From an uncultured Faecalibacterium sp. (GTDB taxonomy: Bacteria; Bacillota; Clostridia; Oscillospirales; Ruminococcaceae): a stretch of 63,801 nt of DNA. The translations under genes and the position numbers were made by a program. Under the pieces are notes generated by a model. The model saw nothing but the letters and a program-made list of their open reading frames with translations, made no database searches and was not told the origin of the DNA. The stretch covers positions 1-63,801 of the forward strand of contig CAAHET010000180.1 in assembly GCA_900772565.1 (NCBI GenBank), written 5' to 3'. Positions 16,299-24,656 of the stretch are shown here, in pieces. Each line of letters begins with the position of its first letter. The stretch's first letter is position 1.

Positions 16299-17741
16299 AT
16301 GGTACATCTGACCACGGCGCTGGACCCGGCCTCGGCGGTGCCGCTGTACGAGCAGCTCTACCGCAGCCTTGCCGCCGAGATGCGGGCGGGCACCCTGACG
16401 GCGGGCACCCGGATGCCCGGCAAGCGGCGGCTGGCGGCGGAGCTGTCGGTATCGGTGAACACGGTGGACACCGCCTACCAGATGCTGGCAGCCGAGGGCT
16501 ACCTGACCGCCCGGGAGCGCAGCGGCTTTACGGTGCAGGAATATCTTGCCCTGCCGCAGGGGGTGCAGCCGCCTGCCGCGCCCTCTGCGCCGGTGGCAGC
16601 GCACCCCGCCGATGCTGCCCCGCCGGTACAGTTCGACCTTTCCACCCGGGGCGTGGACCCGGGGCTGTTCCCCTTCCGCACATGGGCGCGGCTGCAAAAG
16701 GAGCTGCTCTACTCCGCGCCGGAACTGCTCACCCCCGGAGATGCCCGGGGCGATGCCGCCCTGCGGCAGGCGCTGGCCGGATATCTGGCCGAGTACCGGG
16801 GCGTGCAGTGCGACCCGGAGCAGCTGGTGGTGGGCGCAGGGCTGGAATATCTGCTGGGGCTGCTGGCCCCGCTTCTGCCCGGCCCCGCCGCCGTGGAGAC
16901 CCCCGGCTACCCCCGCGCCCGGCAGGTGCTGGAAAACAACGGCGTGCCCTGCCGCTGCCTGCCGGTGGACGCGGACGGGCTGTCGCTGACCGCCCTTTCC
17001 GCCAGCGATGCGGCGGTGTGCTACGTCACCCCCAGCCACCAGTTCCCCACCGGGGTCACCATGCCCGCCGGACGCCGGGCCGAGCTTCTGCACTGGGCCG
17101 CCCGCGCCCCGGGGCGGCGGTACATCATAGAGGACGACTACGACTCCGAGTTCCGTTTCGACACCCGCCCGCTGCCCAGTTTGCAGGGCATGGCTGGCGC
17201 AGACGGCCCGGTGGTGTACCTGTCCACCTGCTCCCGCAGCCTTGCCCCGGGCATCCGCATCGCCTACATGGTGCTGCCCCGGCAGCTGCTGGGCGCGTGG
17301 CAGGAAAAATACCGGCTCTACTCCGGCACGGTGGGGCGTTTTGAGCAGCAGACGCTGGCGCGCTTTATCACCGGGGGCTATTTTACCCGGCATCTGGCGC
17401 GGGAGCGCACCGCCTACAAAGCCCGGCGGGATGCGCTGGCGGCAGCGCTGCGCACCTCCTTTGCGCCGGAAGAGCTGACCCTTGCGGGGCTGCACACCGG
17501 GCTGCACCTGCTGGCACAGCTGAAAGACCCTCCGCCGGACGCCGCCCTGCGGGCGGCTGCCCGGCAGTACGGAGTGCGCTGTTCCCTTCTGAGTGACTAC
17601 GACCTGACCGGCACGGCGCACTCTGCCGCCGGGACGCTGGTGCTGGGTTACGGCTCGCTGCCGGACGCGGACTGCGCCGCCGCCGGGGAGAGGTTGAAAA
17701 AGCTCTGCACCGCCGCCCGGGAAGCCTCGGACACCGTATAG
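16299..17741 (+). CDS. MocR/GabR-family regulator lacking the PLP lysine
   Basis: 480 residues from the ATG 7 bases after AGGAGGG; an upstream ATG at 16275 lies before that site. GntR-type winged helix at about 14-82 (LYRSLAAEMRAGTLTAGTRMPGKR split motif, LSVSVNTVDTAYQMLAAEGYL), linker 90-112, aminotransferase class I fold to the end. Expected motifs are present: GAGLEYLLGLLA, CYVTPSHQFPTGVTM, IIEDDYDSEFR. In the cofactor loop, however, STCSRSLAPGIRI has Arg313 where family members carry the Schiff-base Lys. The 3' end overlaps the convergent LCP-like gene by 94 bases. Confidence 0.88.
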   Translation: MVHLTTALDPASAVPLYEQLYRSLAAEMRAGTLTAGTRMPGKRRLAAELSVSVNTVDTAYQMLAAEGYLTARERSGFTVQEYLALPQGVQPPAAPSAPVAAHPADAAPPVQFDLSTRGVDPGLFPFRTWARLQKELLYSAPELLTPGDARGDAALRQALAGYLAEYRGVQCDPEQLVVGAGLEYLLGLLAPLLPGPAAVETPGYPRARQVLENNGVPCRCLPVDADGLSLTALSASDAAVCYVTPSHQFPTGVTMPAGRRAELLHWAARAPGRRYIIEDDYDSEFRFDTRPLPSLQGMAGADGPVVYLSTCSRSLAPGIRIAYMVLPRQLLGAWQEKYRLYSGTVGRFEQQTLARFITGGYFTRHLARERTAYKARRDALAAALRTSFAPEELTLAGLHTGLHLLAQLKDPPPDAALRAAARQYGVRCSLLSDYDLTGTAHSAAGTLVLGYGSLPDADCAAAGERLKKLCTAAREASDTV

Positions 17742-18571
17742 TGCCCGCCCGACCACTCTCCGGGCAGGGCGTCGGCGGTGATGTCCACCGGCTCGGCGCT
17801 GGTGGCTAAAAATTCCAGCGTGCGCTCCAGCGCGGCAAGGTCTACGGCGGTCAGGCTGGTCAGCAGACTGCTGCTCACCTCCCGCAGACCCTGCGGCAGG
17901 GTGGTTGGCAGCAGCTCCAGCGCCTGCCGGAAAAAGGCATCCCATACCGCTGCCCGGGCGGCGGCGCTGCGCCGGGGCGAAAGAGAAGTGTCGGCATCCA
18001 GCGCCGCCAAAAAGCTGTGGGCGTCGGCGGCGGAGATGCCCTGCACCCCGGTGCCTTTGCCGTACCGCGCCAGCTGCTCCGGGGTGAGCGCCCCGGTAAA
18101 GCCCACCCGCACCGCGCCGTACCGCGCCGCCAGCTTTGTCAGCACCGCCGGGGCGATGGCAAGATAGTCGGTATCCTCCGGCAGGGCGAACACCTCGCCC
18201 AGCGCCTCCCGGCAGCGGGCGGGCCCTGCGGCGGCGTAACAGTCCGCAAGGGGAACGTTTTTGCCCCCAAAGGGCACTTCCAGCGCGGCGGGCACCGCCA
18301 GCAGATGGATGCAGTTCTGCCCGGCATTCAGGTAGGCCAGCACAAAGCCCGGGGTCTCGTCTGCCACGCACAGCAGCACGGTACACCGGTCGGTGGCCTT
18401 GGGCAGACGGATGGGCACCCCGCTCTGGCTTTTTGCGGCCTGCCGCAGACTGCTGCGCAGCTGGGCGCGGCTGAGCAGCACCGTGCCGCCCACCAGCGGC
18501 AGCAGCACCAGCAGGGCGGCGCACAGCGCCGCCCAGAAGGGACGCCAGCCGCTGCGTTTTGCGTGTTTCAT
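17648..18571 (-). CDS. membrane-anchored LCP-like protein (divergent LytR-CpsA-Psr)
   Basis: 307 residues from the ATG after AAAGGAGGCAG. One N-terminal membrane anchor (about 14-36) and an extracytoplasmic domain. TDRCTVLLCVADETPGFVLAYL, IHLLAVPAALEVPFGGKNVPLADCYAAAG and TGVQGISAADAHSFL sit in the order of LCP-family blocks, but the usual Arg and Asp residues around the polyprenyl-phosphate site are not clear. It may be a degenerate LCP or another cell-envelope protein. Its last 94 bases overlap the MocR gene tail to tail. Confidence 0.5.
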   Translation of the reverse strand: MKHAKRSGWRPFWAALCAALLVLLPLVGGTVLLSRAQLRSSLRQAAKSQSGVPIRLPKATDRCTVLLCVADETPGFVLAYLNAGQNCIHLLAVPAALEVPFGGKNVPLADCYAAAGPARCREALGEVFALPEDTDYLAIAPAVLTKLAARYGAVRVGFTGALTPEQLARYGKGTGVQGISAADAHSFLAALDADTSLSPRRSAAARAAVWDAFFRQALELLPTTLPQGLREVSSSLLTSLTAVDLAALERTLEFLATSAEPVDITADALPGEWSGGHYTVSEASRAAVQSFFNLSPAAAQSASGSEP

Positions 18572-18644
18572 GGCTCTGCCTCCTTTTTGTGCATAAAGCA
18601 TGACCCAGCGGGCGACCCTTTATGCAGAAAGGCAGGGATGCAGT

Positions 18645-18764
18645 ATGGACAAAACAGAAAAGCCCAACAAAAAAGACCGCGAGGAGCAGGAGGACTTCTG
18701 GCTGACGCTGGAATCCCTTCCCGCCCCCGACCCCGAAAAGCCCTCCGCACCGCATGAGAAGTAA
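18645..18764 (+). CDS. small acidic protein, unknown
   Basis: 39 residues, MDKTEKPNKKDREEQEDF then WLTLESLPAPDPEKPSAPHEK. A GGCAGGG precedes the ATG at a usable distance. Charged and Pro-rich, with no membrane segment. The composition suggests a real small protein, but nothing else supports it. Confidence 0.4.
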   Translation: MDKTEKPNKKDREEQEDFWLTLESLPAPDPEKPSAPHEK

Positions 18765-18790
18765 TGGCGCTGCATAGGATGGTAATGGAA

Positions 18791-18932
18791 CTCCCTCAGT
18801 CAAAGCCTACGGCTTTGCCAGCTCCCTCTGGGAGGGAGCCTTTGGCATGGCGGTACAGTTTCCGGCTAAAGCGCAAAGCTTGCGGGCGTGCCCGCTCCCC
18901 CGGGGGGGAGCTGTCGCGCAGCGACTGAGGGG
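18791..18932. repeat. dispersed hairpin repeat, copy 2
   Basis: CTCCCTCAGTCAAAGCC, a GGCTTT complement, CAGCTCCCTCTGGGAGGGAGC, and at the far end CGACTGAGGGG. Separated motifs define the family; the middle differs from copy 1. Confidence 0.8.
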
Positions 18933-18948
18933 CTTTAAATCGGCGGAG

Positions 18949-19009
18949 CCGGAAAAAACGGTTAAAAGATCTTCACGCCGAACAGGCGTGAATCTTCAGT
19001 TTTTTCCGG
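18949..19009. repeat. long hairpin element downstream of repeat copy 2
   Basis: Outer arms CCGGAAAAAAC and GTTTTTTCCGG (18949-18959, 18999-19009) and inner arms TTCACGCC and GGCGTGAA (18972-18979, 18985-18992). Could act as a bidirectional terminator. Confidence 0.6.
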
Positions 19010-19031
19010 TGTAGCCCACTTCTTTGGGGTT

Positions 19032-19055
19032 AAAAGGGGCGAGTAGCCCCTTTTT
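19032..19055 (+). terminator. terminator-like hairpin
   Basis: AAAAGGGGC, loop GAGTA, GCCCCTTTTT. It ends the gene-free stretch after the small ORF at 18645. Confidence 0.7.
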
Positions 19056-19093
19056 CGTGGATCCAGCGCGTCGAAATCGCTGGCACTTTTCTG

Positions 19094-19119
19094 GTTCTCT
19101 TTTGGTGTCAAAAGAGAAC
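19094..19119 (+). promoter_or_regulatory. leader hairpin of the AGCS symporter gene
   Basis: GTTCTCTTTTG, loop GTGT, CAAAAGAGAAC: 11 perfect base pairs, 47 bases before the start codon. Possible attenuator or mRNA stabiliser. Confidence 0.5.
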
Positions 19120-19166
19120 ATCCCCCGGCAAGCAGCAATTTCTCATCAGCAAAGGAGGACCACAGG

Positions 19167-20609
19167 ATGCCAGAGCGGTTCATGTGGGGAATCGAGGCCG
19201 TGAACGGCATCGTGTGGGGGCCGATGGGGCTGGGGCTGCTCTTCGGCACCGGGCTGCTGCTGACGGTGCGCACCGGGGGCTTCCAGCTGCGGCGATGGGA
19301 CTACTGGATGCGGCACACCCTCGGCGCCATCCTGACCGACCGGAGCGTCACCGCCCATACCGCCCGCGAGGAACAGGCCATCAGCCAGTTCCAGAGCCTG
19401 TGCACCGCACTGGCGTCCACCATCGGCACCGGCAACCTTGTGGGGGTGGCTACCGCCATCCTTTCCGGCGGGGCGGGTGCGGTGTTCTGGATGTGGGTCA
19501 TGGCGCTGCTGGGCATGATGACCAGCTACGCCGAGAACGTGCTGGGCATCTACTACCGCCGCAAAGACCCGGCGGGCGGCTGGCGCGGCGGGCCGATGTA
19601 CTACCTGCGGGACGGCCTTGGCGGCAAGCCGGGGCGGGTGCTGGCGGTGCTGTTTGCCGCGTTCTGCGCGCTGGCAAGCTTTGGCATCGGCAACCTGAGC
19701 CAGCTCAATTCCATCGCGGGCAACCTGAAGGCGGCCTTCGGTGTGCCGGAAGCCGTCACCGGCGCGGTTTTGGCGGCAGTGTCGGCAGTGATTTTGCTGG
19801 GCGGGCTCAAGCGGGTAGCCGCTGTGGCGGAAAGGCTCGTCCCCGCCATGGCGCTGCTGTACATCGTGGGTGCGCTCACCGTGGTGTGGGTGCACATCAC
19901 CGCCGTTCCGGCGGCGCTTGCCGCCATCCTGAAGGGCGCATTCGGGCTGCGTGCCGCCGGTGGGGGCATCGTAGGCTACGGCCTGTCCCGGGCGGTCACA
20001 TGGGGCTTTAAGCGGGGTGCTTTTTCCAACGAAGCGGGGCTTGGCTCCTCGGTGATGGTACACGCGGCTTCCAACGTAAAGGAGCCTGTGCAGCAAGGGA
20101 TGTGGGGCATTTTTGAGGTGTTTGCGGACACCATGGTGGTGTGCACCCTGACAGCGCTGGTGGTGCTGACCTCCGGCCTTGTGGAGCCGGACACCGGCCG
20201 CATCGCCGCCGGGGCGGCGGGCAGTGCGCTGGTGGGGCAGGCCTTTGACGCCGTGTTCGGCACGCTGGGTTCAAAGCTCATTGCGGTGTGCATTCTGCTC
20301 TTCGCCTACTCCACCACCCTTGGCTGGAGCTGCTACGGCTGCAAGGCCGTGGAATATCTCTTCGGCGCAGGTGCAGTGGCAGGCTACCGGGTGCTGTTCG
20401 TTGCGCTGATGCCGCTGGGTGCAGTGATGCGGCTGGACCTTGCATGGACGCTTTCCGACACCTTCAACGGCCTGATGATGCTGCCGAACCTCATCGGCGT
20501 AATTGCGCTGTCCGGCACGGTGGTAAAGATCACCCAAAACTACCTTGCCCGCAAGCTGCACGGCAGCCCCGCGCCGCCGCTGTGGTCGGCGGTGCAGGGA
20601 GAGGATTGA
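19167..20609 (+). CDS. sodium:alanine/glycine symporter family protein (AGCS)
   Basis: 480 residues, ten or eleven membrane segments. AGCS motifs: GPMGLGLLFGTGLLLTVRTG, ALASTIGTGNLVGVATAI, GGPMYYLRDGLG, GFKRGAFSNEAGLGSS and AYSTTLGWSCYGCKAVEYL. Takes up alanine or glycine with sodium. AAAGGAGGA lies before the ATG. Monocistronic, followed by a repeat copy. Confidence 0.93.
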   Translation: MPERFMWGIEAVNGIVWGPMGLGLLFGTGLLLTVRTGGFQLRRWDYWMRHTLGAILTDRSVTAHTAREEQAISQFQSLCTALASTIGTGNLVGVATAILSGGAGAVFWMWVMALLGMMTSYAENVLGIYYRRKDPAGGWRGGPMYYLRDGLGGKPGRVLAVLFAAFCALASFGIGNLSQLNSIAGNLKAAFGVPEAVTGAVLAAVSAVILLGGLKRVAAVAERLVPAMALLYIVGALTVVWVHITAVPAALAAILKGAFGLRAAGGGIVGYGLSRAVTWGFKRGAFSNEAGLGSSVMVHAASNVKEPVQQGMWGIFEVFADTMVVCTLTALVVLTSGLVEPDTGRIAAGAAGSALVGQAFDAVFGTLGSKLIAVCILLFAYSTTLGWSCYGCKAVEYLFGAGAVAGYRVLFVALMPLGAVMRLDLAWTLSDTFNGLMMLPNLIGVIALSGTVVKITQNYLARKLHGSPAPPLWSAVQGED

Positions 20610-20625
20610 GAGTGCACAACGGGGT

Positions 20626-20815
20626 ACCCCCCTCAGTCTGCTCACTGCGTTCGCAGCCAGCTCCCCCAAGGGGACGCCTTTGGCGATGCCGGAAACTTTC
20701 CCTCCACCACTAAAGCCGTCCCCTTGGACAGACTCTCCCCGGCCGGGGAGAGATGTCGCGTAGCGACAGAGTGGGGAACGGGTGGATTGCCGCGAAGCGG
20801 CAAGACGGAAGGGGT
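20626..20815. repeat. dispersed hairpin repeat, copy 3
   Basis: ACCCCCCTCAGTC at the left, GACGGAAGGGGT at the right, internal CCCCAAGGGGACGCC and GCCGTCCCCTTGG, plus the module TCCCCGGCCGGGGAGA with TGTCGCGTAGCGACA. Confidence 0.85.
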
Positions 20816-20833
20816 ATTCTCTTTTTACACCCC

Positions 20834-20862
20834 TTGTCCCAAGGCGGGGTTTGTGCTATGCT
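20834..20862 (+). promoter_or_regulatory. promoter of the first MATE gene
   Basis: TTGTCC, 17 bases, TATGCT, just right of repeat copy 3. Confidence 0.6.
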
Positions 20863-20903
20863 AGGGGGCACAAGCGATTTTTTGCGCTGAGAGGAGGAAC
20901 CCC

Positions 20904-22259
20904 ATGGCCGCCGTAAAAACACGGAATACCGCTACCCTTATGACCGAGGGCAGCATTGTAAAAAGCCTGCTGCTGTTTGCCCTGCCGCTGATCTTCGGCA
21001 ACCTGCTGCAGCAGATGTACAACACCGCCGACAGCATCATCGTGGGCAATTTTGTGGGCAGCAATGCCCTTGCCGCCGTGGGCTCCAGCGGGTCGCCCAT
21101 CTACCTGCTCATCGGCTTCAGTCAGGGACTTGCCGTGGGTGCGGGCGTGGTGGTCTCGCAGTATCTGGGCGCAGGCGACCACAAGGAGACCCGCGAGGCG
21201 GTGCACACCGCCCTTGCCATTGCGGTGGTCATGGGGCTTTTGCTGACCGTGGGCGGCGTTGCCTGCGGGCGCGCTTTGCTGGTAGCCATGAACACCCCCG
21301 CCGAGGTGCTGGCCGACGCCGTGACCTATATCCGCATCTACTTCGGCGGGGTGCTGTTCAGCGTGGTGTATAACATGACCGCCGGCATTCTGAACGCCGC
21401 CGGCAACTCCCACCGCTCGCTGGTGTATCTGGCATGGGCGTCGGTGACCAACATCGTGCTGGACCTTGTGTTCATTGTGGGGCTGCGGATGGGGGTGGCA
21501 GGTGCCGCCATCGCCACCGACCTGAGCCAGCTGGTGTCCTGCGTGCTGAGCCTGCGCTTTCTGATGAAAAGCGAGGACGCCTGCCGGGTGGAGCTTTCCG
21601 CCATCCGTCTGCACCGCAAAATGGCCAGCCGCATCATCCGGGTGGGTCTGCCCACCGGCATCCAGAACATGGTCATCTCCTTTTCCAACGTGCTGGTGCA
21701 GGCCAGCGTAAACAGCTACGGCGCCGCCGCCATGGCAGGCTTTGCAGCCTACATGAAGATCGACGGCTTCAACATTCTGCCGGTCAGCAGCATCAGCATG
21801 GCAGCCACCACCTTTGTGGGGCAGAACTACGGCGCGGGGCGTCTGGACCGGGTAAAGCGCTCGGTGTGGGTCACCCTTGCCATCGGGATCATCTACACCC
21901 TTTGCACCGGCGCTGCTCTGCTGGCCGGGCAGGATGCCATTCTGCACCTGTTCACCTCCGACGAAGCCGTGATCACCTACGGCAAGCTGGCCATGCGGTG
22001 GTTCTGCCCGTTCTACTTCCTGCTCAGCATCCTGCACGGCCTTGCCGGTGCCGTGCGCGGCACGGGTGCCAGCGTCCCGCCCATGGTGGTGCTGCTGGTC
22101 TCGCTGTGCCTGTTCCGTGTGGTGTGGATCCAGTTTCTGCTGCCCTTCTTCCCCGGCATCGAGGGCGTGTTCATCCTCTACCCCGTCAGCTGGGGTCTGG
22201 GCGCAGTGCTTATGATCCTGTATGCGTGGAAGGGCAAGTGGATGGAGTATCATACATAA
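20904..22259 (+). CDS. MATE-family efflux transporter
   Basis: 451 residues with about twelve membrane segments in two halves. NLLQQMYNTADSIIVGNFVG and AVGSSGSPIYLLIGFSQGL near the N-terminus and GAVRGTGASVPPM in the second half are typical of the NorM/DinF-like MATE group. Exports organic cations, drugs or unknown metabolites in exchange for Na+ or H+. Its own promoter and terminator. The other MATE gene in the window (53214) is a divergent paralogue. Confidence 0.92.
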   Translation: MAAVKTRNTATLMTEGSIVKSLLLFALPLIFGNLLQQMYNTADSIIVGNFVGSNALAAVGSSGSPIYLLIGFSQGLAVGAGVVVSQYLGAGDHKETREAVHTALAIAVVMGLLLTVGGVACGRALLVAMNTPAEVLADAVTYIRIYFGGVLFSVVYNMTAGILNAAGNSHRSLVYLAWASVTNIVLDLVFIVGLRMGVAGAAIATDLSQLVSCVLSLRFLMKSEDACRVELSAIRLHRKMASRIIRVGLPTGIQNMVISFSNVLVQASVNSYGAAAMAGFAAYMKIDGFNILPVSSISMAATTFVGQNYGAGRLDRVKRSVWVTLAIGIIYTLCTGAALLAGQDAILHLFTSDEAVITYGKLAMRWFCPFYFLLSILHGLAGAVRGTGASVPPMVVLLVSLCLFRVVWIQFLLPFFPGIEGVFILYPVSWGLGAVLMILYAWKGKWMEYHT

Positions 22260-22272
22260 CATTTTTACAAAC

Positions 22273-22317
22273 AACGACCCGCCGCATTGAAGGAGATGCG
22301 GCGGGTCGTTATTTTTC
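22273..22317 (+). terminator. terminator of the first MATE gene
   Basis: AACGACCCGCCGCAT pairs with ATGCGGCGGGTCGTT, 15 bp perfect, then ATTTTT. Confidence 0.92.
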
Positions 22318-22338
22318 AGGTACTCCTGTCAGGGCAGC

Positions 22339-23523
22339 TTACCATGCAAAGCCCACGGAGTCCATGTCGATCTTCTTTTCCATCAGCCCCAGACGGCTCT
22401 CGATGAAGTTGACAGCCATATCCGGCCACTGGGCGATCTGGGTGTAGTAGTCCACATAGCCCTTGGTGCCAGTGCCCAGACCCACACCGTGGGGCGCGTC
22501 AGGTGCCAGATAGAAGCTGAAGTCCGTGAAGATCTTAGCGCACTCCGGCAGGGAGGGCAGCATCATCGCGCTCAGGCCGTCTTTCTGACCCACAACACCA
22601 AAGACCGGAGGCAGATTGGGGTTCTTCGTGAAGTCCAGCCCGGTGACGAACAGGCCGTAGATAGGAATTGCCACGTTCAGGTCAGCGCTCTCATAGTCCA
22701 CAGCATCGCAGACGTAGCTGGGGTAGACCTTATCCGGGGTATTGGCAGTACCAAACTGGTCAGCCACCACCTGCATCACATTCATACCGCCGGCAGAGAA
22801 GCCCACCGCGATCATGATATCCGTCTTGCCGATATTCTTTGCAGAGGCGTTGTGACGGATGTAGCGGATAGCGCGGGCCAGATCCAACTGCTGGTCCACA
22901 GCGGCGTAGGGGTTGACGCGGCGCTGCAACACAAAGGCATTGTAGCCATTCTTGTTGAAGAACTCGGCCACCGGGTAGCCTTCCACCACGTTGTTGCGGT
23001 GGGTGCTGCCGCCGCCGGCAATAACGATGACATTGCCCTTTACCTTGCCTTGATTCCGCAGCATATACGGGTTCAGGAAGGGACGGAAGCCCTCGTTATC
23101 GTAGCAATTTTCCCAGTTGGTGGGCAGCGGAGACTCCACGGCCATCTGGTCGCCCCAGATCTCCCAAACAGTGCTCTTGGGATCCTTGATTTTACGCAGC
23201 GCCTTGCGGGCATTGGTCAGGGCAACACACATCTCGTAGTGGGAGGCGTTGATGCCGGGCGCAGGTGCACCGTCTACCTTCTCGTACTGAGCACGGGACA
23301 GCTTGTGGAACAGCACATAGAACTTGTCAAAATCGCCCCGGAAAGCAGCCGGATAAAAGGCTACCTCGCGGGAGAGGCGGAGTTCCTCTGCCACCATGGC
23401 CTGCACCTCGGCATCGGTATGCACACCAGCGTTCTCGGCAAAGGATGCGGGTGCCATGCCTGCTACTGCGCCCACGGTCACGGCAGAAGCGGCAGAAAGC
23501 TTCATAAAGTCTCTTCTGTTCAT
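22339..23523 (-). CDS. exported alpha/beta hydrolase with a twin-arginine signal
   Basis: 394 residues. Three consecutive ATGs; the third is best spaced from AAAAGGAG. The N-terminus MNRRDFMKLSAASAVTVGAV with cut near ASFA-E is a Tat-type signal. The hydrolase part has VIVIAGGGSTHRNN (oxyanion region), GFSAGG at 241-246 (nucleophile Ser243) and a late APDAPHGVG with the likely catalytic His, as in the BD-FAE-like esterases. Substrate unknown; carbohydrate ester or lipid is possible. Flanked by terminators, so a single-gene unit. Confidence 0.75.
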   Translation of the reverse strand: MNRRDFMKLSAASAVTVGAVAGMAPASFAENAGVHTDAEVQAMVAEELRLSREVAFYPAAFRGDFDKFYVLFHKLSRAQYEKVDGAPAPGINASHYEMCVALTNARKALRKIKDPKSTVWEIWGDQMAVESPLPTNWENCYDNEGFRPFLNPYMLRNQGKVKGNVIVIAGGGSTHRNNVVEGYPVAEFFNKNGYNAFVLQRRVNPYAAVDQQLDLARAIRYIRHNASAKNIGKTDIMIAVGFSAGGMNVMQVVADQFGTANTPDKVYPSYVCDAVDYESADLNVAIPIYGLFVTGLDFTKNPNLPPVFGVVGQKDGLSAMMLPSLPECAKIFTDFSFYLAPDAPHGVGLGTGTKGYVDYYTQIAQWPDMAVNFIESRLGLMEKKIDMDSVGFAW

Positions 23524-23760
23524 CATCATTTCTCCTTTTAAATGCAGACGGCTCATTTGTGCAGAGCAAAGCCGCCCAAAGCTGTGCAGCAAACGCCCTG
23601 CTGCCGGGCCCGATGGACATTCCAGCTGTATCATGCCATCGAAATCTGTACAAAGCGTACCACAATACAACGCACTTGTAAATAGATTTTGTTGTTTTTG
23701 GGCAAAATTGATATATTAGTATTCCAGTTCTTGTGAAAATCAACAAGCATAAGAAGGGGC

Positions 23761-23803
23761 ATACAAAAGGACTGCCGTGCAGCGCACGGCAGTCCTTTTG
23801 TAT
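23761..23803 (-). terminator. terminator after rlmA
   Basis: Twenty-bp perfect stem (23761-23780 with 23784-23803) with a three-base loop, ends rich in A/T. It closes the eight-gene operon that begins at rpe. Confidence 0.85.
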
Positions 23804-23807
23804 CTTA

Positions 23808-24656
23808 TTACAGCTTTTCAAACACCAGAAAGCGGAAGGCGATGGTGGTGGTCAGCTGCGGCAGAGCCGCAAGGCGGGCAGCACCGTCGCGGGGCGTTTT
23901 CCAGTAGTAGGGGGTCATGGCGAACAAGGCTTCCAGCTGGGCGGCGGGCACGGTGATGGTGCCCTGCACCTCCCGCTCGTCAATGGCGCGGAAACCCGGG
24001 TACTCCACCTGCTGCACCGGGTTTTTGTAGGGCTTTTCGTAGAGCACGGCCTTCATCTGGTACAGATGTTCTGCCCCCGGCACAACGTAGATCATGCGCC
24101 CGCCCGGGCGCAACACCCGGCTGAACTCCTCCTGCGCAAAGGGCGAAAAGCAGTTCAGCAGTACGTCTGCCCAGCCGGTGCGCACCGGCTGGCTGAAGCT
24201 GGACGCCACCGCGTACTGCGCTGCGGGCAACGCCTTTGCGGCCAAGCGCACGGCGGGCTTTGCGATATCGAACCCGGCCAACTGCAGCGGCTTTTCTGCC
24301 GCCGCGAACTGCTGCGCGATGCAGCGGTCGTACCAGCCCTCGCCGCAGCCTGCGTCCAGCAGATGCAGCGGGGCGTCCTTTGCGGCGGGCACTCCGTGGG
24401 CAAGGCACAGCTCCCCCAGCGCCTGCCCGAAAATGCCGTAGTATCCGGCGTTCAGGAAGGCGCGGCGGGCGGCTACCATCTCCTTGCTGTCTCCGGGGGC
24501 TTTGGTGCGCATACTCTGCACCGGCAAAAGATGCCAGTAGCCCTCCCGGGCGCGGTCAAAACAGTGGCCTTTTTCACATTTCAGGTCGTTCTCCCCTTGC
24601 AGCGCGCCGCCGCACAGGGGGCACTGCCATGGGGCAAAGGCTTCGTTCCGGCTCAT
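23808..24656 (-). CDS. rlmA: 23S rRNA (guanine-N1) methyltransferase, RlmA family
   Basis: 282 residues. N-terminal zinc site CPLCGG (Cys12, Cys15), Cys27 and His31, exactly the RlmA/TlrB pattern; SAM motif HLLDAGCGEGWYD near 98-110; VLLNCFSPFAQEEFSRVLRPGG. Methylates G745 (RlmAI) or G748 (RlmAII) of helix 35 in 23S rRNA; which one cannot be told here, and the II type gives some tylosin tolerance. Overlaps the helicase stop by four bases (ATGA). Confidence 0.9.
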   Translation of the reverse strand: MSRNEAFAPWQCPLCGGALQGENDLKCEKGHCFDRAREGYWHLLPVQSMRTKAPGDSKEMVAARRAFLNAGYYGIFGQALGELCLAHGVPAAKDAPLHLLDAGCGEGWYDRCIAQQFAAAEKPLQLAGFDIAKPAVRLAAKALPAAQYAVASSFSQPVRTGWADVLLNCFSPFAQEEFSRVLRPGGRMIYVVPGAEHLYQMKAVLYEKPYKNPVQQVEYPGFRAIDEREVQGTITVPAAQLEALFAMTPYYWKTPRDGAARLAALPQLTTTIAFRFLVFEKL

